Shown: in pieces, positions 46,400 through 54,057 of the stretch | How positions within the stretch are numbered: the first letter of the stretch is position 1 | Layout of the letters: each line of letters begins with the position of its first letter | Assembly: GCF_904849725.1 (NCBI RefSeq) | Contig: NC_058523.1 | Span: 206,921,689 to 206,985,688, forward strand | Direction of reading: 5' to 3' | Origin: Hordeum vulgare subsp. vulgare | Lineage: Eukaryota > Streptophyta > Magnoliopsida > Poales > Poaceae | DNA length: 64,000 bases | Translations under genes and position numbers: made by a program | Notes under the pieces: model-generated | Told to the model about the DNA's origin: nothing | Seen by the model: only the letters and a program-made list of their open reading frames with translations | Database searches by the model: none

Positions 46400-47568
46400 G
46401 TTATTTCAAAGTATTTGGTGCAAAATGCTGGATTAGAGATCCTCACCATAGCTCAAAGTTTGCACCTAAAGCACATGAGAGTTTTATGCTCGGTTATGGG
46501 AAAGACTCGCACACCTACAGAGTCTTCAACAACTATCACAACAAGGTTGTTGAAACTGTAGATGTGCGGTTCGATGAAACTACTGGCTCGCAAAGAGAAC
46601 AATTGCCTCCTGGTCCAGATAAATTGTCTCCTGAGGAAGCAATCAAGCTAAAAGCTACTGAAGACATTGTTCCTACTAAGGAAATTGCTGAAGAAATCAC
46701 TCCCAATACAGATGAAAATCAAGAAGATGCTCTTGAGGAAATTGCTCCAGAACAAATTCCTCAGCCCAGACGAAATCCTCAACCAACTCATCCGAGGATT
46801 GCAAATGAAGTAGAACTTGAAAACATCCTCGATGACATCAACGCACCAGGTCCTCTCACTCGCTCAAAAGCTTCACACTTAGTTAACTTCTGTGGGCATT
46901 CTTCTTTTGTGTCTATCACAGAACCTTCAAAATTTGTTGAGGATTTCATGGAACCTGAGTGGATTCAAGCCATGCAAGATGAACTTATTCAATTCAAGCT
47001 AAATGACGTGTGGGAGCTCGTCAAACGACCAGATCCTCGCAAGCACAATATCATCGGCACCAAGTGGATTTTCCGAAACAAGCAACATGAGGATGGTCAA
47101 GTGGTGAGGAATAACGCACGACTTGTAGCCCAAGGCTACACACAGGTTGAAGGAATTGACTTCGATTAAAATTTTGCACCTGTTGCTAGACTTGAAGCTA
47201 TTCGAATGATACTTGCTTATGCTAACCATCATAACATTACCTTATATCAAATGGATGTGAAAAGTGCATTCCTCAATGGTAAGCTTCAGGAAGAAGTATA
47301 TGTTGATCAGCCCCCAGGTTTTAAGGATCCGAAGAATCCAGACAAAGTCTTTAGACTCAAAAAGGCACTCTATGGCCTCAAGCAAGCCCCTCTGGCGTGG
47401 TATGATACATTGAAGGAATTCCTCATGAAGAAAGGCTTCAAACCTGGTTCACTCGATCCAACTCTTTTCACAAAATCCTATGACAATGAACTATTTCAGT
47501 GCCAAATATATGTCGATGACGTCATATTTGGTTGTACTGACAAACGTTACAATGATGAATTTGCTTAA
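46258..47568 (+). pseudogene. Integrase C-terminus and truncated RT of the SIRE-like copia element
   Basis: The integrase C-terminal domain (YELLTDKKPNVSYFKVFGAK, then HESFMLGYGKDSHTYRVF) is followed by an acidic linker and the copia RT: KWIFRNKQHEDGQVVRNNAR, QGYTQVEGIDFD, then a TAA at 47167-47169, then [59 protein letters not shown] and the catalytic [10 protein letters not shown]. Sequence identity to a copia RT stops at 47568, a few codons after YVDD. Beyond is the 3' region of a gypsy element, so a deletion removed the rest of RT and RNase H. Confidence 0.88.
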
Positions 47569-47888
47569 TCGAGGCGTCGCTGCCCCACTTAGACTGGTTG
47601 TTGTGTCATCATCGTGTAGCGCGCGCTAACCAAAATTTCAAATCCCGTGAAATCCCGACCTGAAGAAGTGATCCGTCACATCTCAAGATCTCCTTGGCCA
47701 CTCGGATCAACCTCGACGCTCAAATTCACTCGGATGTGCTTCACAACAGAATCGATCATGGTGAATGACGAAGACTTCAATCGACGCGCAGTTCTATTAA
47801 GCCTGGAAGTATGTTCAAAATCTGGATGCCTCAACAGAATCTGCATTGATCCCTTCCTCAGTCGAACCCCGATCCATTCGGGGGCTAA
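47569..47888 (+). other. 3' region of a gypsy element before its LTR
   Basis: No frame of note. It contains repeated CACTCGGAT(C/G) motifs and ends CATTCGGGGGCTAATGA, a G-rich purine tract joined to the LTR start TGATGGGG. Probably the 3' end of the plus-strand gypsy element whose RT lies at 40400-41040. Confidence 0.55.
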
Positions 47889-48457
47889 TGATGGGGATAC
47901 ATACCTAGGGTAGGGTCTTAGGCATGATCCAGATGTTCTACCTAAGGGCACCTCATTATTAACTTGAAGACCACAACGAGGATTCCGACTGGATAGCCAT
48001 AGCATCTGAGTCACTCGGTAAGAAATCAGTCAAAGGATTTTCCCCTTCACTCGACAACCAATTTCCACTCGGAAGAAGCCAGTCGACGCGGCAGACCAGA
48101 AGCAACTCCAAGGAATCCAACAGGCGAGCGTTCGGTTGGTCGTCATAAGTAGCATTAACTACGTACATTATGAGTAACGTACACTTTTAAACTCCATTGA
48201 TCAAACACTTAGTGGTCGGATATTGATGAGGGACAACACACTCTATATAAGCCGCCCCTCCCCTCTGGCACAAGGGTTCGCACCCCCTGTAACACGCATT
48301 CCACGCTACAAGAGCTTCTGAGCACTGAGATGTAGGGATGTTACCTCCACGGGAGGTGCCTGAACTCATACATCTTGCATACAAGCTTGCCGTAGCTAGG
48401 ACTCTGCCCTCTCCTTTCGTACCCTACACCTCTACTGTCACGTTCATTCCCATGACA
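47889..48457 (+). repeat. LTR of the plus-strand gypsy element
   Basis: Starts TGATGGGGATACATACC and ends about CCCATGACA (48457). A core promoter CTCTATATAAG is at 48242-48251, followed by GC-rich sequence. About 570 bases. The other LTR is not in the window. Confidence 0.65.
48244..48250 (+). promoter_or_regulatory. TATA box in the gypsy LTR
   Basis: TATATAA followed by GCCGCCCCTCCCCTC. Confidence 0.65.
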
Positions 48458-48786
48458 AGAAGCACATAAGAGAGACCTTCCAGAACGCTCTAGAAACCTG
48501 GAAAGGGACTAGGTACATGAAACAGTAAGAAAAACGAATCCAAAAATTCCAAAAAAATATGTTCTGTTGGTTTTGGTATTTTTATAAAATTACAAAAAAA
48601 AGGAGTCATCGGGACCCACGAGGAGTCCACAAGGCAATAGGGCGCGACCACCTCCTAGGCTTGCCTGTATGCCTTGTGGGCACCTTGTGTGCCTCCTAGA
48701 CTCCCTTTCGTCCCGAGAACGTATTCTTACATGAAAAATATCATTATATGCACTCCCGATAGTTTTGACCATTGCATCGTAGGATT
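48458..48786 (+). other. Spacer upstream of the second accessory ORF
   Basis: AT-rich then mixed sequence without a frame. It may represent the pol-accessory spacer of the plus-strand Sabrina-like copy. A hairpin-like GTGGGCACCTTGTGTGCC and CCTCCTAG repeats occur at 48650-48700. Confidence 0.4.
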
Positions 48787-48829
48787 TCCCTTTGTTTTTG
48801 TTTCGGGTTGTTTTTTGTGACAAATCTAG
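48787..48829 (+). promoter_or_regulatory. Pyrimidine-rich tract before the second accessory ORF
   Basis: T-rich run (CCCTTTGTTTTTGTTTCGGG, then TTGTTTTTTGTGACAAATCTAG) ending in TAG seven bases before the ATG at 48836. Its position is the same as that of the tract at 3103-3136. Confidence 0.4.
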
Positions 48830-48835
48830 ATCGTC

Positions 48836-49249
48836 ATGTCTCCATCAGCCCACCGCAACAAACATCGCATAGTTCGTCCGTACAACAAGGTCTACTACAA
48901 GTTGTCCTCAGGATAGGACGATACACGGGGGGTTCCATAAGATGTCAAGAGGGGTAGCCAAGACGAAGTTGGACGATCCAAAGGAGACTAAACTGATCCT
49001 CCCTTTGTAGTTTATAACAAGGGAGAATCATTATTACTTCTTCGTGATTATATTTCTTTACCTGAGGTTGATACATTGAATGCCATGGAAACTATCGGTT
49101 GCCAAAATACAGAGCTGACCAATGAAGTCATCCTACTAGAAGACTAAAATCATGGTCTCAAGAGGATAATTAGTAACCTGGAATTTCTCCTCAAGACAAA
49201 GGACAAACATGTCGCATCACCACCATCATCACCCAAGAGGGACGCTTGA
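48836..49249 (+). pseudogene. Accessory ORF of the plus-strand Sabrina-like copy, four in-frame stops
   Basis: From the ATG at 48836 a single frame of 138 codons runs to TGA at 49247-49249 without any frameshift. It is interrupted by four stops (codons 27, 35, 52 and about 103). It reads as HRIVRPYNKVYYKL, then VVYNKGESLLLRDYISLPEV, then a coiled-coil-like ELTNEVILLED...NHGLKRIISNLEFLL and a Ser/Pro/Lys tail ending KRDA. I see no known domain and no membrane segment. It is not obviously homologous to the ORF at 2584-3090, although it has the same position, similar length and a coiled coil. Loss of function by point mutations only, with the frame kept, suggests it was once under selection. Confidence 0.6.
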
Positions 49250-49914
49250 GTACATGGGTACGGGTACCATCCTTATCTTGTTCGAAGCTTGGGGGACGTG
49301 CCTCGGCATCATATCACCATCATTACCATCTATCTTAGTTTGATCCTTAGTTGTTTCGTGATTTAGAGATATAAATTTAAGATTTGCTTTGCTTAGAATT
49401 TTTGCTTTGAGATCCTTGTAATCGAGTATGAGAGTTATATAATAAAGATTAGTTTAGCTTGTGTGCTTTACTTGTGGGCACCCATCATCATAGCATGGCA
49501 ATAAAAATAAATATAAACATCACAAGCTTATCTCATGAGAACTAATGACTTCACACAAAAAAGGTATAAGTGATAAAAGTTGTTGATAGTAAGCAATCAT
49601 AGTATTAATCATTGATGCAATCTAATGAATATTATGATAGGGAGAAGACTCACAAATACATACACTATCTTGGACATCTTTTATGATTGTGAGCCCTCAC
49701 CAAATATTATTTAATGATCAAGTGTTGATATTGGACATGTGAGACAACATAATGATTATGGCAGTTTACATTCACATAGAAGTAATATAGTCATGGATCC
49801 TTTAACATGTGATGCTTGCTTTATATCCTCTCTAGCCGAAAAATTCCGCACTAAGTAAATATACTACTTGTGCATCCATAACCATGAAACCCAACCTCTC
49901 GCCATCAGAGTCCA
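49250..49914 (+). other. 3' untranslated region of the plus-strand Sabrina-like copy
   Basis: Contains GAAGCTTGGGGGACGTGCC at about 49287 and a block at 49790-49890 that matches the minus-strand element's 3' UTR (around 1915-2010). Compared with that element, some 900 bases before the LTR are missing. Confidence 0.65.
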
Positions 49915-50709
49915 CGATACGTCCATTTTGTATCATGTTTTTCTACTATTATTTATAGTATTTTTAATGGATTATACCACTTTATGGAGTAATTCTAATG
50001 TCTTTTCTCTCATAATATGCAAGGTTTAACCAAGAGGGAGAATGTCGGTAGATGGAATTCTCGATCTGAAAAATCTATGTCACAGGTACATATTCTACAC
50101 ATCTCCAAATGGGCTGAAACTTCACGAGCATTTTTATGGAATAAATAAGAAATATTGGAAGAAAGAAGTACCAGAGGGGGCTTCTAGGTGGCCACTAGGC
50201 ACCATGGAGCGCCAGCCCCCCTGGCGCGGCCTGGTGGTTCGTGGGCCACCCAGCCCACTTTTGGCGACCATGTTCCCATATATATTCACTCTTGACTAGA
50301 AAAAAAATAAGGACAGGACTTTTGGGATGGAGCACTGCCGTCTCGAGGCCGAACATGGGCAGGAGCACTTTTGCCTTCCGGTGGAGCGATTCTGCTGGAG
50401 GAACTTCCCTACCGGAGGGGGAAATTGAGGCCCTCGTCATCACCAACAACCCTCCCATCTTGGGGAGGCCAATCTTCATCAACATCTTCAACAACACCAT
50501 CTCCTCTCAAAACCCTAGTTCATCTCTTGTCCTCAATCTTGTACCGAAACCTCAAATTGGGTACGTGGGGGTGACTAGTAGTGTTGATTACATCTTGTAG
50601 TTGATTTTTTATGGTTTATTTGGTGAAGATCATATGTTCATATCCAATATTCTGCTTAATACATCTCTGATCATGAGCATTTTTATCACTTGTGATTAGT
50701 TACTTGTGA
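49915..50709 (+). repeat. Truncated Sabrina-like LTR, plus strand
   Basis: Begins CGATACGTCCATTTTG (terminal T changed to C) and follows the start of the LTR at 27293 read on the minus strand. TATATATT is at 50279-50286. The match ends near GATTAGTTACTTGTGAG, where the sequence jumps to the region just before gag, removing the LTR 3' part and primer-binding site. Confidence 0.75.
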
Positions 50710-50772
50710 GTGAAGCGCCTTTGGTAAGGGAAAATTTACATTACATGTTGAAATTTACTATCACTTGTCACT

Positions 50773-51264
50773 ATGGAAAGTAATACTTTGAGGGGTTTGT
50801 TCGGGGTACCTTCACCTCGACCAAAAACACCAATAGTTGTCCGTCAACCTACTGAACCTACTGAAAATGTTTATTATGAAATTCATTTGGGTATGATAGA
50901 GAAATTGCTAGCTAATCCTGATGCAGGAGATGGAACAAAACATCCCGATATGCACCTAATCTATGTGGATGAAGTTTGTGGATTATTTAAGCTTGCAGGT
51001 TTATCCAGAGATGAAGTCAAGAAGAAGTTTTTCCCTTTATATTTGGGTGGAAAAACATTGACATGGCATACGCATTGTGATGATACAAGATCTTGAAAAT
51101 AGAATCGATTGCAATTAGAGTTTCACCAAAATACTTACCCTATGCATCTTGTTCATCGTGATCGGAAATTTATCTATAATTTTGTCCTCGTGAAGGAGAA
51201 AGTATTGATCTCACTTCGAGGAGGCTGAAGTCAATGTTATATTCATTCCCCAATTTTGAGCTCC
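50773..51264 (+). pseudogene. Gag start of the plus-strand Sabrina-like copy
   Basis: The frame opens MESNTLRGLFGVPSPRPKTP and continues MIEKLLANPDAGDGTKHPDM, then VCGLFKLAGLSRDEVKKKFF, to a stop at 51094-51096. The same frame family continues with QLEFHQNTYPMHLVHRDRKF as far as about 51264 (CCCAATTTTGAGCTC, equivalent to PNHELS). It is homologous to 25022-25693. At 51264/51265 it is cut by the Tekay-type element with no target duplication visible. Confidence 0.82.
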
Positions 51265-51447
51265 TCGGGCTCCCCAAGGTGAAGAACTTGGGCGAATATA
51301 CCCTTTGTCCAATAACTCGTTAATTTGCTTCTTGATTTCTATCAAGTCATTTGCGGGCATCCGATAAGATCTCTTGGATATCGGGGCTGTTCCGGGTAAT
51401 AGCTCAATCAAGAACTCAATCTCTCTATCGGGTGGCATGCCCGGCAA
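51265..51447 (-). pseudogene. RT N-terminus of the Tekay-type element, truncated
   Basis: The minus-strand frame PGMPPDREIEFLIELLPGTA, then PISKRSYRMPANDLIEIKKQ and LDKGYIRPSSSPWGA, is the conserved entry of chromovirus RT. After WGA the sequence becomes antisense Sabrina-like gag. There is no catalytic motif. A short non-coding interval (51448-51522) separates it from the protease. Confidence 0.85.
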
Positions 51448-51522
51448 TTCCTCCGGAAATACATCTGGGTACTCCTGTACAATCGGTACTTCCTCCGGGA
51501 CTACTCCCGTGAGAGAGTATAC

Positions 51523-52986
51523 TCAATTACTCCGTGTCGGGCGCTGAGACACGTACTTAATCCGCTTCTGCTCGGGGGTGGTGAGCAAAATAGACTTAAG
51601 GGCACAATCAATATTCCCTTCATACTTGGCCAACCAATCCATGCCTAGGATTACATCCAATCCCTGGGACTCTAATACGATGAGGTCGGTGGGAAAATTA
51701 TGGTTCCCGATGTTGAGACTCAAAGCATGGCATCCTATCCCGGCTGTCATCATGCCTCCTGGGGAACTGACCTTAATAGGTTGACTGAGGGTTCTAGTTG
51801 GCAAACTATACTTTTCCACAACTACCCTTGATATGAATGAATGCGTTGCACCAGAATCAAAAAGTACCAATACTGGATGTGAATTTAGCAAAAACTTACC
51901 AATCACAGTATCGGGGTGATCATAGACCTCTTCAACATCAAGGTGGTTCACCTGAGCTCGAGGAAAATGATTGGGCTTCTTTGCTGCAGAGTTGCCGTTG
52001 CCGTTTCCATTTCCTTGCTTGTTCTGGGGATAATCAGTGGCATAGTGTCCCGTCTTCTGACACTTGAAGCAGGTGATGTGAGTCAGACCCTTCTTAGCTG
52101 GAGCTGAATGCTGCTGAGTGCCAGTACCGCCATTCTTGAAGTTGCTGTTGTTGCGGTGGTTCCCATTTCCTCCATGGTTGTGGCCTTCATGGTTGTGCAC
52201 CGGGTGGTTATGCTGAACGTGTCCTCCAAACTTACCGGATCCAGTCCCGGTATTCCCTGGATAAGGGGTGTAGCGAGGCTTCTGCTGAGTGTCGGAGTTG
52301 AACTTCCTAACCCCATACTTTCGCTTGCGGTTCTCCATCTGCTGGTGTTTCCCTTCCAAGATGAGGGCCTTATCAACCAGCTCCTGGTAGTTGTTGAAGG
52401 TGGCTACCGTCAACTGAATGCTCAGCTCATCATTGAGTCCTTCCAAGAACTTTTCCTGCTTGGCCTCATCATCGGCCACATCTCCAGGTGCATAACGGGC
52501 GAGCATGCTGAATTCATCAACGTACTGGGCCACAGAGCGATTCCCCTGGCGTAAGTTGCGAAACTCACGCTTCTTCAGACTCATTGCACCAGCTGAGACA
52601 TGCGTGGTGCGGAAGGCTTGCTTGAATTGCTCCCAAGTGACTCTAGCAATGGGATAAGTGGTGGTGTAGTTCTCCCACCAAGCAGCTGCAGGGCCTTCAA
52701 GTTGATGCGCGGTAAAACGCACCTTCTCAGCTTCAGTACAACCGGCAGTGATAAGTTCACGCTCCATCTTGCGGAGCCAATCCTCTGCCACAATGGGCTC
52801 AATGCTGCTGGAGAAAGTTGGAGGGTTCAACCTCAAGAAACGGGTGAAGTTGTCAGCCTGGGGTGGATGATGGTTGTTGTTATTGTTCTGGTTCTAGATG
52901 ATCAGCTGCATCAGGGTGTTTTGTTGCTGGATCAACTGGGTGAGTTCTGGCGGAAAGTTGGACTCAGGGGCGCGTCTCGGAGGCAT
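51523..52986 (-). pseudogene. Gag-protease of the Tekay-type element
   Basis: The start ATG is at 52986 (MPPRRAPESNFPPELTQLIQ). A TAG at 52894-52896 (codon 31, context LMQLII-stop-NQNNNN) is most simply a CAG-to-TAG change, after which 437 codons stay open. The gag domain covers the next ~150 residues (EDWLRKMERELITAGCTEAE, then AWWENYTTTYPIARVTWEQF). An Asn/His/Gly-rich stretch follows. The zinc knuckle reads CFKCQKTGHYATDYP: the fourth ligand Cys is Tyr, so zinc binding should fail. The protease has LFDSGATHSFIS and LDVILGMDWLAKY, both active-site blocks normal. Only one stop in over 460 codons makes this the youngest-looking gag of the window after the Fatima-like one. Confidence 0.85.
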
Positions 52987-53181
52987 CTGATGTTTGTGGA
53001 GGGGTGAGATTAGCATAGAACAATGGTCTAAGAGGAATTACACTACCCATATGAATGCAACACACAAGTATCACACCACACATTTCATTCAATATCATCA
53101 CAAAGGTTCACACGGGGATACAAAATTCGATAATCCTAAACATCGGCCTAAAACGTATAACGATAAAGTAAATTTGGCGGT

Positions 53182-53907
53182 CTAGTCTAAGGGTCCTCCT
53201 CGGAAAAGCATGGTGATGGGTCCTTCGGTGGAGCTTTCTTCATAGTCCTGGTCGTTGCTGATCAAGGGGGCTACGTCTCCTTCGGGATGAAGGTTCTCGC
53301 CCATGTCCAGTTCCTCCTCCAGGTATGCAACTCGAGTCTTCAGCTTCTCGATTCGCTCCAGAAAGTCCTTCACCTCCAGTTCATGTTCATAGTGGGCTTC
53401 CCGGGCTGCTTCTTCGAGTTCAAGCTCGCAGAGTGACAGTTGCTTGATCTTCCTGGCGTCCTTGATCACGTGATGCTCCAGAGTCCCGCTGTACTTCTCC
53501 AAGGTCTGAGCATAAGACAAGAGAGCGTCCTTGGTCTTGCTTGAGATGATTTCTCCGTCTTTGTTTCTCCGGGATATGGTGAATAGGTCTGAAGAAATAG
53601 GGCAGCCTTTGTATTCTTCCTTGATACGTCCGAGGGCACAATGGATCGCCATGTCCCTTCCGAGAATCCAGTTGGGTGCGATGAACTTGAAATCCATCGG
53701 CTCAGTGCGCGGCTGGAATGTCATTCCGGGAATATGCACCTCGATCCTGTAGCGTGAATCCTCTGGGTAAGACGAAGTTGGCTTCCCTGTGATAGTCAGC
53801 AGAGCAATCCTCAAATCCTTGGTGATCTGCACCAGCTCCTTTCCGAACGGCATAGTGGCGTCAGGCTGGCAAAACTCCGTGAACTTAACAGGGATGAAGA
53901 TGGCCAT
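53182..53907 (-). CDS. Extra ORF (241 codons) upstream of gag in the Tekay-type element
   Basis: Open from ATG 53907 to the stop just before 53182, lying between the primer-binding site (54041-54053) and gag (52986). I recognise no functional domain. The N-terminal half is a mixed alpha/beta-like region (FGKELVQITKDLRIALLTIT, then FKFIAPNWILGRDMAIHCAL) followed by a charged linker. Residues about 150-210 are rich in Glu/Leu/Lys heptads (LCELELEEAAREAHYEHELE, then IEKLKTRVAYLEEELDM), a probable coiled coil. The C-terminus is acidic. It has no signal peptide, membrane segment or nucleotide-binding motif. The frame is intact while its neighbour has a stop. From memory, similar ORFs occur in other Triticeae gypsy copies. 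A particle or RNA-silencing-related role would be guesswork. Confidence 0.7.
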   Translation of the reverse strand: MAIFIPVKFTEFCQPDATMPFGKELVQITKDLRIALLTITGKPTSSYPEDSRYRIEVHIPGMTFQPRTEPMDFKFIAPNWILGRDMAIHCALGRIKEEYKGCPISSDLFTISRRNKDGEIISSKTKDALLSYAQTLEKYSGTLEHHVIKDARKIKQLSLCELELEEAAREAHYEHELEVKDFLERIEKLKTRVAYLEEELDMGENLHPEGDVAPLISNDQDYEESSTEGPITMLFRGGPLD

Positions 53908-54040
53908 CTAAACATTGGAAAATTGGAGAGAAGTCAGAAATGATTAGAAGAGGAAATAGAAGATTTATAGACATAAGAGAAAATAGTTTTCTTCCTAAGG
54001 CTTTTCCATTCCTAGAGGTTACGTCCTAAGGTTAGCGTGT

Positions 54041-54053
54041 GCTCTGAATACCA
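54041..54053 (-). other. Primer-binding site of the Tekay-type element
   Basis: Minus-strand TGGTATTCAGAGC next to the LTR end at 54058, one insertion away from the initiator-Met-tRNA complement. Confidence 0.8.
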
Positions 54054-54057
54054 TTTC

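Larger units (their letters stand above)
41041..47568 (+). mobile_element. SIRE/Maximus-like Ty1/copia element, 3' part deleted
   Basis: 5' LTR (about 41046-42462), initiator-Met-type primer-binding site, a large gag with a CCHC knuckle, protease, integrase, RT (copia order) and then an abrupt end at 47568, right after the RT YVDD. RNase H, polypurine tract and 3' LTR are missing, so the target duplication cannot be tested. The RT ([20 protein letters not shown]) and the large acidic/Lys-rich gag point to the SIRE group. Frameshifts and stops show it is dead. Confidence 0.82.
27294..48457 (+). mobile_element. Plus-strand Ty3/gypsy element, duplicated and interrupted
   Basis: Gag (twice), protease and RT up to 41040, then after a copia insertion and a deletion its 3' region (47569-47888) and one LTR (47889-48457). 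The RT sequence (DAYSGYHHIRLFGPDEIKTA) and the gag type suggest the Tat/Retand side of Ty3/gypsy. This assignment is inference. The 5' LTR is not in the window; it must lie left of position 1, beyond the Sabrina-like element that inserted next to gag. That 47569-48457 belongs to the same element rests on position and on matching 3'-region style, not on proof. Confidence 0.65.
48458..51264 (+). mobile_element. Rearranged plus-strand Sabrina-like element fragment
   Basis: The order is spacer, accessory ORF, 3' UTR, LTR piece, gag start. In a normal element the accessory ORF and 3' UTR precede the 3' LTR, and gag follows the 5' LTR, so one LTR here is shared by two internal regions. The LTR has lost its 3' part and the primer-binding site. 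The left border is with the gypsy LTR at 48457 and the right border with the Tekay-type element at 51265. Confidence 0.7.

Noticed and set aside
38454..47568. Viral (pararetrovirus-like) insertion suggested by RT and integrase segments
   Set aside because: Gag/protease/RT/integrase order, primer-binding sites and LTRs show ordinary Ty3/gypsy and Ty1/copia elements. No movement or coat protein.
52108..53007. Plus-strand ORFs of 148 and 135 codons
   Set aside because: Antisense shadows of the Tekay-type gag frame.
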